DNA of 28,062 bases, taken from assembly GCA_035249985.1 (NCBI GenBank), contig DATFFP010000109.1, positions 1 to 28,062 on the forward strand, in the 5' to 3' direction. Source of the DNA: JAICNG01 sp035249985 (GTDB lineage Bacteria; Gemmatimonadota; Gemmatimonadetes; Gemmatimonadales; Gemmatimonadaceae). The stretch's first letter is position 1. Each line of letters opens with the position of its first letter. The translations under genes were made by a program, and so were the position numbers. Positions 1 to 7,640 of this stretch are shown piece after piece. The notes under the pieces are model-generated. The model worked only from the letters and a program-made list of their open reading frames with translations, was not told the origin of the DNA and did not search any database.

Positions 1-84
1 GCCCGCCAGGTCGAAACCCAGCCCGAACGCCTGCGCCTTGATGCGCTCCTCGAGCGCGCTCGTTTGCGTGACCGGAGCGATCAT
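1..84 (-). CDS. queG: Epoxyqueuosine reductase QueG, N-terminal 28 residues (cut by window edge)
   Basis: Partial gene reading off the left edge. The 28 visible residues begin MIAPVTQTSALEERIK and continue with a KAQAFGLGFDLAG stretch, which matches the usual N-terminus of QueG (L-x-x-x-I-K-x-x-A-x-x-L-G-F-D-x-x-G). QueG is the cobalamin- and iron-sulphur-dependent enzyme that reduces epoxyqueuosine to queuosine at tRNA position 34. None of the cofactor-binding region is in the window, so the call rests on this short signature. The ATG (82-84) overlaps the TGA of the upstream small gene in an ATGA arrangement, which suggests translational coupling. A different protein with a similar N-terminal helix cannot be excluded. 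Confidence 0.65.
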   Translation of the reverse strand, partial: MIAPVTQTSALEERIKAQAFGLGFDLAG

Positions 85-329
85 GGCGACTTCACCGCCC
101 ACTGTGCGTAGCGGACGATGTCCTTCACCGGGGGCACGGCATCGTGGTCACCGTACGCGGTGTGCATGCGCCAGCGCACGTAGTCCCGGGACGGGACGGG
201 AAGAAACGGCCAGCGGCGATACCACTTCCGGCGACGAAATCGCCAGATTACGCGCACGAGCGCCCCCGCAAGCGGCGGATTCACGGCCGCGCGCGCGGCC
301 AGCGCCAGTGTCAAGCGTCCCCATCCCAT
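81..329 (-). CDS. Small basic protein of unknown function upstream of queG
   Basis: An 82-residue protein that I do not recognise. Residues 1-30 are alanine/leucine rich, followed by a basic patch (WRFRRRKWYRRW) and a conserved-looking C-terminal part (SRDYVRWRMHTAYGDHDAVPPVKDIVRYAQW). The C-terminal half has the aromatic and acidic spread of a real protein rather than the arginine-rich composition of antisense shadows in this genome. Its stop overlaps the queG start by ATGA, so the two are probably co-transcribed and translationally coupled. The start lies only 23 bp from the divergent gene at 353, leaving little room for two promoters, so a leaderless or downstream start is possible. The function is unknown; a link to tRNA modification would be guesswork. 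Confidence 0.6.
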   Translation of the reverse strand: MGWGRLTLALAARAAVNPPLAGALVRVIWRFRRRKWYRRWPFLPVPSRDYVRWRMHTAYGDHDAVPPVKDIVRYAQWAVKSP

Positions 330-352
330 ACCTGCAATCTCACGAGTCGGAC

Positions 353-592
353 ATGCTGCATCAACTCATCGGCGTCCTGGGCGCCCTGCTGGTTCTCGGA
401 GCCTACTTCGCGCTCCAGCGCGGATGGCTCACTCTCGAGCAGCGGGTGTATCACGTGATGAACTTCGTCGGCGCCGGGCTGCTGACGTGGATCGCGGCCG
501 CCGAGCGCCAGGTCGGATTGACGCTGGTCGAAGGCGCGTGGGCACTCCTGTCCCTTCCCGGACTCGTGCGACCGCCCCGAAAAACCCCGTAA
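353..592 (+). CDS. Small membrane protein, CBU_0592-like
   Basis: A 79-residue protein made almost entirely of hydrophobic helices. I place three segments at about residues 4-22, 36-50 and 58-72. The pattern QLIGVLGALLVLGAYFALQ, then YHVMNFVGAGLLTW, then VEGAWALLSLPGL fits the small CBU_0592-like membrane family (two or three helices, unknown function). The ATG at 353 is chosen because the reading frame upstream has no membrane-protein character and overlaps the divergent gene. It is followed after 72 bp by the LVIVD protein gene on the same strand. A weak 5-bp hairpin (593-606) is the only structure in that gap, so the two genes may be co-transcribed. Confidence 0.7.
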   Translation: MLHQLIGVLGALLVLGAYFALQRGWLTLEQRVYHVMNFVGAGLLTWIAAAERQVGLTLVEGAWALLSLPGLVRPPRKTP

Positions 593-664
593 GTCTTCCG
601 TAAGACGCGTTGACGCCCGCCAGGCGCCGACCGACTTTTCCAACGCCCATTTCCGAGACACTCC

Positions 665-2680
665 ATGATCCAGTACGCCCTCCTGCTCGCTGCCGCGTTT
701 CAACAGCAGCCGACACAACCACCGCCGACGACGCTTCGCGTCTCGCCGATCGCGCGTCTCGTCATCACGCCGGCTCAGCGCACCGTGACTGCCGGTGACA
801 CGCTTCGCCTGCGTGTTCAGGCGGTCGACTCGGCGGGCCAGCCCGTGCCTAACGCCCGCATCCTCTTCCGAAAGGTCGGAGCCTATTTCGAGGGCGAGGT
901 CGATTCCACCGGTCTCGTCACCGCGGGTTCGCCTGGCGTGATGCCGGTGGGTATCGCGGCGCTCGTCGACGGTACGCGGCCGGTGACGGAGCGCATCGAG
1001 CTGCGCATGGTCCCGGGTCCGGCGACGCGTGTCGAGCTCAGCCCTCGGATCACCAGGCTCGCCCCCGGTCAGCGCATTCGCCTCGAGGCGGAGAGCTTCT
1101 CCGCGACCGGTGACGCGCGTCAGGATGAGATCGCCTGGCGTAGCTCGGCCCCTTCGATCGTACGGGTAAACGATGCCGGCTTGTTGACCGCCGTGGCGGC
1201 TGGGCGCGCCACGATCACCGCGACCGCGGGCAATGCGAAAGCCACGCTCCCGGTTCAGGTCATTGCCACCCCAATCGGCTCGATCGAGCTGACGCCGGCG
1301 ACGACGCGCGTGCGTCAGGGCGACGTCATTCGCTTCCAGGCGGCGGTGAAGGATCGCGCTGGTGCCCGGATCACCGGCCTGACGCCGAGCTGGACGTTCG
1401 CGCCGGGGCAGGGGATGATCGATGCCGACGGTGCATTCGTCGCGTACGAGCCCGGTGAGTACACGGTGACGGCGAACTTCGGCGCCCGAAGCGCGGATGC
1501 GGTCATACGTGTCGAGCCGCGTGACGTGCGACGTCCGCTGTCGGTGGTGGGCCGTCTGCCGCGGTCGCGCTTCAACACCGAGGAAGTCTGGATTCATCCG
1601 AACGGGAAGTACGCCTATCTCGGATCGGGCGGCGGCGGTGACGTGATGTACACGATCGATATCAGCGATCCCACGAAGCCGTGGGTCACCGACTCCATCA
1701 TCGCCAATACGCGCCGCGTCAACGACGTCATGACGACGCCGGACGGCAAGTTCCTCGTCTTCACGCGCGAAGGCGCGAACGATCGGAAGAACGGCATCGT
1801 CATTGCCTCGACGGAGGATCCCGCACACCCGCGCCCAATCTCCGAGTTCACGGAGGGCGTCACCGCCGGCGTGCACTCGGCCTTCATCTACAAGGATCCG
1901 AAGTACGGGACGCACGTCTTCCTGACCAACGACGGCACCGGTGCGCTTCACGTCGTCAACATCGACGACCCGTACCATCCGAAGGAAGTCGCGCAGTGGC
2001 GCACGGAGAATCGGCCCGATGCCGGCCGCTCGCTGCACGACATCGACGTACAGGACGGAATGCTGTACGCGAGCTACTGGAACGACGGGCTGGTCATCCT
2101 CGATGTTGGGAACGGGATGAAGGGCGGATCGCCCTCGAATCCCAAGTTCGTGTCACAGTTCAAGTATGACCTCGAGGCACTGTACCGCGATGTCGCCGCC
2201 ACCGGTGGCCCCGGCTACATCCGCGGGACGCACACCGCGTGGCGGCACCGCAACTACGTCATCATTGCTGACGAGGTGTTCCCGGCTTCGGGGGTAAAGG
2301 GCGCGAAGGACGAATCGGCGGGGCGGGCCTACGGGCGTCTCCAGGTGGTCGACATCAGCGACATCGCGAAGCCCAAGTCGGTGGCGTGGTACGAGCCGGA
2401 ATATGGCGGCGTGCACAACGTCTGGGTCGCGGGCGACACGCTCTACCTTGGCGCCTACAACGGAGGCTTCCACGCCTTCGACGTTTCGGGCGAGCTGCGC
2501 GGCGACCTGCGCGCGCAGGGCCGCGAGATCGCCAATCTCCTGACCGCCGACCGCGATGGCACGATGCCTAACGCGACGATGACCTGGGGCGTGGTGGTCA
2601 AGGACGGACTCGCCTACGTGAACGACATGCGGAACGGGTTGTGGATCGTTCGTATTGAGCCGAGAGTGCTTACTCCGTAG
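665..2680 (+). CDS. Secreted Ig-like (Big_2) and LVIVD-repeat surface protein
   Basis: A 671-residue protein with a short hydrophobic N-terminus (MIQYALLLAAAF) that may be a minimal signal peptide. Three bacterial Ig-like modules follow, at about residues 30-115, 118-200 and 204-285, each with the Big_2 pattern: a strand such as ARLVITPAQRTVTAGDTLRLRVQAVDSAG, a later DxTGLVTAGSPG or DAGLLTAVAAGRATITAT turn, and a terminal VxV strand. From about residue 290 the protein changes to repeats of the LVIVD type (VYTIDISDPTKP, LHVVNIDDPYHPKEVAQW, LQVVDISDIAKPKSVAWY), probably a beta-propeller. Such proteins are exported and are thought to act at the cell surface; no enzymatic residues are apparent. 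A large structured inverted repeat begins directly after the stop. Confidence 0.85.
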   Translation: MIQYALLLAAAFQQQPTQPPPTTLRVSPIARLVITPAQRTVTAGDTLRLRVQAVDSAGQPVPNARILFRKVGAYFEGEVDSTGLVTAGSPGVMPVGIAALVDGTRPVTERIELRMVPGPATRVELSPRITRLAPGQRIRLEAESFSATGDARQDEIAWRSSAPSIVRVNDAGLLTAVAAGRATITATAGNAKATLPVQVIATPIGSIELTPATTRVRQGDVIRFQAAVKDRAGARITGLTPSWTFAPGQGMIDADGAFVAYEPGEYTVTANFGARSADAVIRVEPRDVRRPLSVVGRLPRSRFNTEEVWIHPNGKYAYLGSGGGGDVMYTIDISDPTKPWVTDSIIANTRRVNDVMTTPDGKFLVFTREGANDRKNGIVIASTEDPAHPRPISEFTEGVTAGVHSAFIYKDPKYGTHVFLTNDGTGALHVVNIDDPYHPKEVAQWRTENRPDAGRSLHDIDVQDGMLYASYWNDGLVILDVGNGMKGGSPSNPKFVSQFKYDLEALYRDVAATGGPGYIRGTHTAWRHRNYVIIADEVFPASGVKGAKDESAGRAYGRLQVVDISDIAKPKSVAWYEPEYGGVHNVWVAGDTLYLGAYNGGFHAFDVSGELRGDLRAQGREIANLLTADRDGTMPNATMTWGVVVKDGLAYVNDMRNGLWIVRIEPRVLTP

Positions 2681-2832
2681 GAGTCAGGAATCAGGGGTCA
2701 GGGGTCAGGGGTGGAAAGGCAAACGGCCGCGCTCGCGCGGCCGTTTGCTCATCTGATGAGCGCGTCTGCCGCGTAGCGGCGACGCGCCTTTCCACCCCTG
2801 ACCCCTGACCCCTGACCCCTGATTCCTGACTC
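2681..2832. repeat. Cloverleaf-like inverted repeat with CAGGGGT heptad arms; probable bidirectional terminator
   Basis: Left arm 2681-2720 holds three CAGGGGT units; right arm 2786-2832 holds the complement as four ACCCCTG units, so the arms differ by one unit. Outside and inside the units the arms pair (GAGTCAGGAAT with ATTCCTGACTC; GGAAAGGC with GCCTTTCC). Between the arms lie three consecutive hairpins: 2721-2746 (11 perfect pairs, loop CTCG), 2747-2761 (6 pairs, loop CTG) and 2762-2785 (two 5-bp segments with one bulged base, loop GTA). The whole could fold as a four-way junction. It begins one base after the LVIVD gene stop and ends 9 bp before the M28 gene stop, so it can terminate both convergent transcripts. 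No T-tract follows. Confidence 0.85.
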
Positions 2833-2841
2833 CTCCTCTTC

Positions 2842-4476
2842 CTACCGAGCATAGCCCTCCGCACTGCGCAGCCCCTTCCGGCATTCGGGCCACGCGCGGG
2901 CCTGGCCCGTCTGCGGATCGGTGGGCAAGGGATCGAGACGGTCGCGGGGCATCGTCGTCGGGTCCTCCGACGCCTGGTAGGCGAGCGACGCGATGAGAAT
3001 CGCGTTGCTGCGCAGGTCGTCCAGCACGATCTTGTCGTACGTGTCGCGATTGGTGTGCCAGGTCGTTAGGCCGTAATCCCAGCTGAGGGAGCCGAGGCCG
3101 AATGCCGGCGCCCCGGCGCAGGCGAACGAAGCGTGGTCGGAGCCTCCCGTCGGCGGCATACCCGGGCGTCCGAACCGGATGAACTGGGTGATCTCGCGCG
3201 GAATCTCGCCGAGGTACCGCTGCAGGATCGGCGCGGTCCCGGGCAACGCGCCGGGGCTCATGGACACGATGCGACCGGTGCCATTGTCCTGGTTGAACAG
3301 CGCCTGCAATCCCTGCACGATCGCCGGGTGATCCTCGACGAAGGCGCGCGAGCCGTTCAATCCCTGCTCCTCGCCGCTCCAGTGCCCAACGAGGATCGTA
3401 CGACGTGGGTTCGGAAGCACCGCTTTGAGAATCCGCATCGCCTCCATCATCGCGACGGTGCCCGTTGCATTGTCGGTGGCGCCACCGGAGGCCGACCACG
3501 AATCGAAGTGCGCGGAAAGAATCACGTACTCGTCAGGCCTCTCACGTCCCCGCATCTCGGCGATGGTGTTGAACACCGGGCGCTCGCCGCGCATCTCCGT
3601 TGCCGCATCGACACGCAACCGCGGTGACTGCCGCCGCTCGGCCATCCGCGCGAGGAGACCGTAGTCCTCACAGGTGATGTCGATGCCGAGGATGCGAAGC
3701 CGCGGCGAGCCGAAGACCTTGTCGATGCCGGGATAGCCGGAGAAGCCGTGGGTGATGACGCCGGCTGCACCGGCGGCGCGTAAGCGGTCCTGCAGGCTGT
3801 CGGCGGCGGCGATTCGCGAACGCCAGACGCCATTCACCGAGTCCTGCTGCGCACGAATCCGCTCCTGCGATTCCGGCGTTCCATACTCGGCCCACTGGTC
3901 CCGCGAGCGACAGGACAGCTGCGGGGCACTTGCGAGAACGAACTTCCCGCGGACGCTCCGCAGCCATGTCGCGTAGGCATCAGTGCCGGCCGAGTCCGGC
4001 AGCGTTACCACGTCGCCGGTAACGGCTTTGCCTCCCGTTCCGGGACTCCATGCGAGAGAGATGGCTTCGAGTGTGCGCACCCGTGGTGCTATCAGATCGA
4101 CGTGCGTGTGGCCGCGCTGCCAGGATGGCCACGTTCCATAACGGTGCTGCCGCGCCGGGATGCCCCATCGCTGGTACATGGACATCGCCCAGCGGCTCGC
4201 GCTCTCGATTTCCGGGGATGCGGTGAGCCGCGCGCCGATGGAGTCGACGAGCGCCTGTGCGAGTGTCGCGACTTGAGAGCGCTGCGTCCCCTCGTCCCAG
4301 ATGCGCGCAATGATGGGATCGGTGGGCGCAGATTGCCGCACGTATGGGGGCAGCGAGTCGGCGGGAATCGGTGTCGCGCCAGGCGCTGGTGGTATCTCTC
4401 GACGCTGCCCGCCGGGCTGGGCGTTGAGGACGGTGCCGACGAGGAACAAGGCGACGGAGCCATAGCGAAGTTTCAT
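2842..4476 (-). CDS. Secreted M28-family zinc metallopeptidase
   Basis: A 544-residue exported peptidase. The start at 4476 is chosen because it gives a clear signal peptide (MKLRYGSVALFLVGTVLNAQ) with cleavage before PGG; an in-frame extension to 4578 has no such signal and runs into the inverted repeat. The M28 zinc site is complete: His323 and Asp325 in HFDSW, bridging Asp335 in GGATDN, catalytic Glu369 and ligand Glu370 in WSGEEQG, Asp397 in FNQDNG, and a C-terminal His in TTWHTNRDTYDK. Residues about 130-280 probably form the inserted PA-type domain. M28 enzymes remove N-terminal amino acids or cleave dipeptides outside the cytoplasm or in the periplasm. Transcription is divergent from the LOG/DHS operon. 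Which side chain it prefers cannot be read from sequence. Confidence 0.9.
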   Translation of the reverse strand: MKLRYGSVALFLVGTVLNAQPGGQRREIPPAPGATPIPADSLPPYVRQSAPTDPIIARIWDEGTQRSQVATLAQALVDSIGARLTASPEIESASRWAMSMYQRWGIPARQHRYGTWPSWQRGHTHVDLIAPRVRTLEAISLAWSPGTGGKAVTGDVVTLPDSAGTDAYATWLRSVRGKFVLASAPQLSCRSRDQWAEYGTPESQERIRAQQDSVNGVWRSRIAAADSLQDRLRAAGAAGVITHGFSGYPGIDKVFGSPRLRILGIDITCEDYGLLARMAERRQSPRLRVDAATEMRGERPVFNTIAEMRGRERPDEYVILSAHFDSWSASGGATDNATGTVAMMEAMRILKAVLPNPRRTILVGHWSGEEQGLNGSRAFVEDHPAIVQGLQALFNQDNGTGRIVSMSPGALPGTAPILQRYLGEIPREITQFIRFGRPGMPPTGGSDHASFACAGAPAFGLGSLSWDYGLTTWHTNRDTYDKIVLDDLRSNAILIASLAYQASEDPTTMPRDRLDPLPTDPQTGQARAWPECRKGLRSAEGYAR

Positions 4477-4533
4477 TGCGGGACTATCCGAGGTCAGGTG
4501 TGGATTTCGAGCACCGGGGCCACGTAGCTGCTG

Positions 4534-4639
4534 AACTGCCGAATGACCGAATTTCACGAATGCCACGAATAGGGCCACTGCTCTTGTTAACTGCCTGCCG
4601 TATTCGTGTCATTGGTGAAATTCGTGTCATTCGGCAGTT
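4534..4639. repeat. Long imperfect inverted repeat in a divergent promoter region
   Basis: Left arm 4534-4571 and right arm 4601-4639 pair over nearly their whole length (AACTGCCGAATGAC... with ...GTCATTCGGCAGTT), with a one-base gap and two mismatches. Each arm is built from loose repeats of CGAAT and CACGAA about 10 bp apart. The spacer is about 29 bp. Unlike the other long inverted repeats here it does not follow a gene end: it sits between the starts of the M28 gene (4476) and the LOG gene (4780). It could not terminate either gene but could lie in a 5' leader or affect divergent promoters. Of the 303-bp gap (4477-4779), the rest shows no convincing promoter or operator. Confidence 0.75.
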
Positions 4640-4779
4640 TGGGTGTCCGTGGCCCCCGCGATGAGGATTCTCCGCACGAGCGCCCCTAGTATGGCTGTCC
4701 GGCACGAGTAGTCGGAAGTATCGATCTCCGCTACCTTTCGGCGCCCGTTGTGGTCTCACTCGGTCGTCGATCCACAGGC

Positions 4780-5760
4780 ATGGCCAGAAAAAACTCGAAA
4801 ACTCCAAAGACGTCTCGCTCGCAGAAACGAGGGCGCACGCTGCGAACGGCGACCGGGAAGAAGGCGAACCCGTCCATCACCGCGGAAGCAGAAGCGGAGT
4901 CGCGTGAAGGGCTTCGCGAGCGCACCGAGGAAGGGCATATCGCCGCTGGGCGTCTCCCGCCGTCCCGCGAAGCGCCCGGGCGACGCTCCGGTGCCACGAA
5001 GATCCTCATCGACCAGTCCATTCGCGATTGGAGTCCGCCCGTCACCGAGGACGAGAAGCTGCTTCACACGAGGAGCAACGAACGACGCGATTTTACGCGC
5101 ACCGATACGTGGCGCGTACTGCGGATCACGAGTGAGTTCATCGAGGGATTCGATACCCTTGCGACAGTCGACAAGGGTGTCACCGTGTTCGGCTCGGCGC
5201 GTATCGGGCCCGACGACCCGCACTATGAGAAAGCGCGCGAGACGTCGCGACTACTGGCCGAGGCTGGGTTCGCGATCATCACTGGCGCGGGTCCGGGAAT
5301 CATGGAAGCGGCCAATCGTGGCGCCCGCGATGCCGGCGGTCGCTCCATCGGTTGCAACATCGAGCTTCCCTTCGAGCAGGGGGCGAATCCCTACGTCGAC
5401 ACGCTCATCAACTTCCGCTACTTCATGGTGCGGAAGACGATGTTCATCAAATACTCGATTGCGTTCATCATCTTTCCGGGTGGGTTCGGAACGCTCGACG
5501 AGCTCTTCGAGGCACTGACCCTCATCCAGACGGGAAAGATCTATCAATTCCCCGTCATCCTCATGGGGCGCCACTACTGGGCGGGCCTGATCCGCTGGCT
5601 GCAGTCGCGCGTGCTGCTCGAGAAAAAAATCGCGCCGGGCGACATGGATCTCATTCTCATCACGGACGACCCCGCCGAGGCGGCGAGCGCGGTGGTCACG
5701 GCGTACAACGCGCAGACGCAGATCGCGAGCGAGCGCGAGGCGATCTATGAAAAAATCTAA
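4780..5760 (+). CDS. LOG-family (TIGR00730) nucleotide 5'-monophosphate nucleosidase
   Basis: A 326-residue protein with the lysine decarboxylase-like Rossmann fold of the TIGR00730/LOG family. It carries both family signatures: GAGPGIMEAANRGA (residues 169-182) and PGGFGTLDELFE (233-244). Proteins with this pair hydrolyse the N-glycosidic bond of nucleoside 5'-monophosphates and release a free base; older databases mislabel them as lysine decarboxylases. The first 65 or so residues are a low-complexity Lys/Arg/Glu-rich extension absent from short LOG proteins. The ATG at 4780 is preferred over an in-frame GTG at 4750. The gene end overlaps the next start by 14 bp, so it is coupled to the deoxyhypusine-synthase-like gene. 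The physiological substrate is unknown. Confidence 0.88.
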   Translation: MARKNSKTPKTSRSQKRGRTLRTATGKKANPSITAEAEAESREGLRERTEEGHIAAGRLPPSREAPGRRSGATKILIDQSIRDWSPPVTEDEKLLHTRSNERRDFTRTDTWRVLRITSEFIEGFDTLATVDKGVTVFGSARIGPDDPHYEKARETSRLLAEAGFAIITGAGPGIMEAANRGARDAGGRSIGCNIELPFEQGANPYVDTLINFRYFMVRKTMFIKYSIAFIIFPGGFGTLDELFEALTLIQTGKIYQFPVILMGRHYWAGLIRWLQSRVLLEKKIAPGDMDLILITDDPAEAASAVVTAYNAQTQIASEREAIYEKI

Positions 5761-7075
5761 AGGCGGTCGAGGGGATCGAGGTCGTCCAGGTGGCCGAGGG
5801 AAGTCCGACGAGCGAGATCGCGGAGGCTTCAAGGCGTCTCGGCACGGTACAGGCAAGCGCGCATCCCCGGCCGGACCGAAGGCCGCGCAAAAGCGCGCCG
5901 CGGAGGCTCGTGAGGCAGGCGAGGGTGGCCGCTCGAAGGCGCAGGAGTCCCGCTTTCTGCGCGGACAGGCGATCTCGCCCTCGCCAATAACCGGGAAGGA
6001 GACCGCCGCGGACCTCATCGACAACGCTTTTCTCGCCTACAACGCGGCACGCCTTCGGGAAGCGTGTCTCCTGTACACGCGCAAGATGCTCGAGGCCGAC
6101 GTCACGGTCGGGCTCACGCTCACCGGCGCGCTGACCCCGGCCGGACTCGGCATGGCCGCGATCATTCCGCTCATTGAGGCGGGCTTCGTCGACTGGATCA
6201 TCTCCACCGGCGCCAACCTGTACCACGACACGCACTTCGGGCTGGGCCTCGCGATGCATCGCGGGAACCCGCAGGAGTCGGACATCGTGCTGCGTGAAGA
6301 AGGGATCGTTCGCATCTACGACATCTTTTTCGACTACGACGTGCTGCTCTCCACCGATGCGTTCTTCCGCAAGATCATCGCGCAGCCGGAATTTCAGCGG
6401 CCGATGTCGAGCGCCGAGTTCCACTGGCTGGCGGGGAAGTACGTGCGCGAGCGGGAGCGGGCGTTAGGCATCGGTGCCAAGTCGATGCTCTCGGCGGCGC
6501 ACGGCGCTGGCGTCCCGATCTACACGCCGTCCCCCGGTGATTCCTCGATCGGGATGAACATCGCGGCCCTCGCGCTCGAGGGGAACAAGCTCCTCCTGGA
6601 CCCGAACCGCGACGTCAACGAGACGGCGTCAATCGTCCTCAGCGCGAAGCGCGGAGGTGGCAAGAGCGGTGTGTTGATCGTGGGCGGCGGGTCGCCGAAG
6701 AACTTCGCGCTCCAGACCGAGCCGCAGATCCAGGAGGTGCTCGGTATCGACGAGAAGGGCCACGACTTCTTCCTGCAGATGACCGATGCGCGACCCGATA
6801 CCGGCGGCTTGTCGGGAGCGACACCGGCGGAAGCGGTGAGCTGGGGGAAGATCGATCCGGATCGCCTTCCCGACGCGGTGGTGTGCTACGCCGATTCGAC
6901 GATCTCGCTCCCGCTTCTCACGAGCTACGCGCTCGCCAATCGCCGCGCCCGCCCGCTCAAGCGGCTGTACGACCGCCGGGAGGAGATGATGAGGCTGCTG
7001 ATTCGGGAGTTCGAGCAGGCATCAGGACCGGCCGACGCGGGCGAGATCGACGCGAAGCTGCCAATGCATAGATAG
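5747..7075 (+). CDS. Deoxyhypusine-synthase-like protein with basic RG-rich N-terminus
   Basis: A 442-residue member of the deoxyhypusine synthase family. The core (about residues 76-425) has the NAD-binding and substrate motifs of the family (DWIISTGANLYHDTHFGLG, PIYTPSPGDSSIGMN, DVNETASIVLSAKRGGGKSGVLIVGGGSPKNF) and the EAVSWGKI motif with Lys368 in the place of the catalytic lysine of eukaryotic enzymes. Bacteria lack eIF5A, the eukaryotic substrate; characterised bacterial homologues act on small polyamines, for example making homospermidine, so a polyamine-modifying role is the best guess. Residues 1-75 are unusual: rich in Gly, Arg and Lys with RGDRGRPGGRGK-like runs, probably disordered and possibly nucleic-acid binding. 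The start lies inside the LOG gene (14-bp overlap). Confidence 0.88.
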   Translation: MKKSKGGRGDRGRPGGRGKSDERDRGGFKASRHGTGKRASPAGPKAAQKRAAEAREAGEGGRSKAQESRFLRGQAISPSPITGKETAADLIDNAFLAYNAARLREACLLYTRKMLEADVTVGLTLTGALTPAGLGMAAIIPLIEAGFVDWIISTGANLYHDTHFGLGLAMHRGNPQESDIVLREEGIVRIYDIFFDYDVLLSTDAFFRKIIAQPEFQRPMSSAEFHWLAGKYVRERERALGIGAKSMLSAAHGAGVPIYTPSPGDSSIGMNIAALALEGNKLLLDPNRDVNETASIVLSAKRGGGKSGVLIVGGGSPKNFALQTEPQIQEVLGIDEKGHDFFLQMTDARPDTGGLSGATPAEAVSWGKIDPDRLPDAVVCYADSTISLPLLTSYALANRRARPLKRLYDRREEMMRLLIREFEQASGPADAGEIDAKLPMHR

Positions 7076-7077
7076 AA

Positions 7078-7203
7078 GCACTGCGTACTGCGTGCTGCGT
7101 ACTGCGAACCTACGGCTTCGGGTGGCTTCGGTAGCTACACGGGATGCGGACAGTTAGCACGCAGTACGCAGCACGCAGCACGCAGCACGCAGTACGCAGC
7201 ACG
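7078..7203. repeat. Inverted repeat with TACTGCG/TGCTGCG heptad arms (family A, copy 1)
   Basis: Left arm 7078-7106 contains about four units of TACTGCG or TGCTGCG; right arm 7156-7203 contains about seven units of the complement (GCACGCA or GTACGCA). The spacer of about 49 bp has a short possible stem (CCTAC with GTAGC). The arms start 2 bp after the stop of the deoxyhypusine-synthase-like gene and end 38 bp before the next start on the same strand, so a terminator role is likely. Unit sequence and length match the element at 18875-18974, more than 11 kb away. The rest of the 7076-7241 gap shows nothing else convincing. Confidence 0.85.
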
Positions 7204-7241
7204 CCCGTTGCTCCCCCATCGCGAGACTCGTCTTTTCTGCG

Positions 7242-7640
7242 ATGCTGACGCCCTCCCGACTCACCCCGAAGTTCAATCCGGCCGCCCCGGTTCCGCGCAG
7301 GACGATGCAGAACATCATGGCGACCGGGGTCGGGCAGGCGGCGACGCGACCGCTGGCCCTCGCCGCGGTCCTGTGCACGGCCGGCGCCCTCGCCATCCTT
7401 CTCTTCCTGCCCGAACATTGGCCGTTGGTGACGCCGCTCATTTGCGTGGCGTGCTTTGGGGCGTGGGGACTGGCGGCCAAGCAAACGCAGGTGCTGGACC
7501 TCCTTCACCGGCGGGCTCCGACGCTCCGATTCTGGCTGCGCGTGGCGCGGACGACCGCCACGAGCATCGGCGTCGCCTCGGCGGCCATCGGAATCGTCGA
7601 GCTGTTCCTTCGCCTCATCCGGCCGGCCGCGCTGCTGTAG
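7242..7640 (+). CDS. Small membrane protein of unknown function
   Basis: A 132-residue protein, not recognised. The first 20-25 residues are polar (RLTPKFNPAAPVPRRTMQN). Three hydrophobic segments follow, at about residues 38-55 (PLALAAVLCTAGALAILLFL), 60-78 (PLVTPLICVACFGAWGLAA) and 105-128, with a basic stretch between the second and third. A later ATG at 7305 would remove the polar N-terminus and is a possible alternative start. The 3' end overlaps the convergent hydrolase gene by 26 bp, with no terminator hairpin between them, unlike most other convergent pairs in this window. Confidence 0.6.
   Translation: MLTPSRLTPKFNPAAPVPRRTMQNIMATGVGQAATRPLALAAVLCTAGALAILLFLPEHWPLVTPLICVACFGAWGLAAKQTQVLDLLHRRAPTLRFWLRVARTTATSIGVASAAIGIVELFLRLIRPAALL

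Noticed and set aside
593..606. Small hairpin after the CBU_0592-like gene as a terminator
   Set aside because: Only five pairs with no T-tract; expected by chance in this composition.
311..2038. Long minus-strand open frame of 575 codons opposite the LVIVD gene
   Set aside because: It is fully antisense to a gene with clear domains and is dominated by Arg, Asp, Gly and His in the way shadow frames are in GC-rich DNA.
2681..2832. Cloverleaf structure as a tRNA
   Set aside because: The closing stem is about 40 bp, there is no T-loop or CCA context, and no arm has a plausible anticodon loop.
7156..7203. Tandem heptads (also 14274-14346 with 9-bp units) as a CRISPR array
   Set aside because: Units are 7 or 9 bp, directly adjacent and without spacers; no cas gene is present. 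They are arms of inverted repeats.
7217..7244. CATCGC/GCGATG pairing that would cover the start codon at 7242
   Set aside because: Six pairs with a 16-nt loop and an uncertain start codon; too weak to separate from chance.
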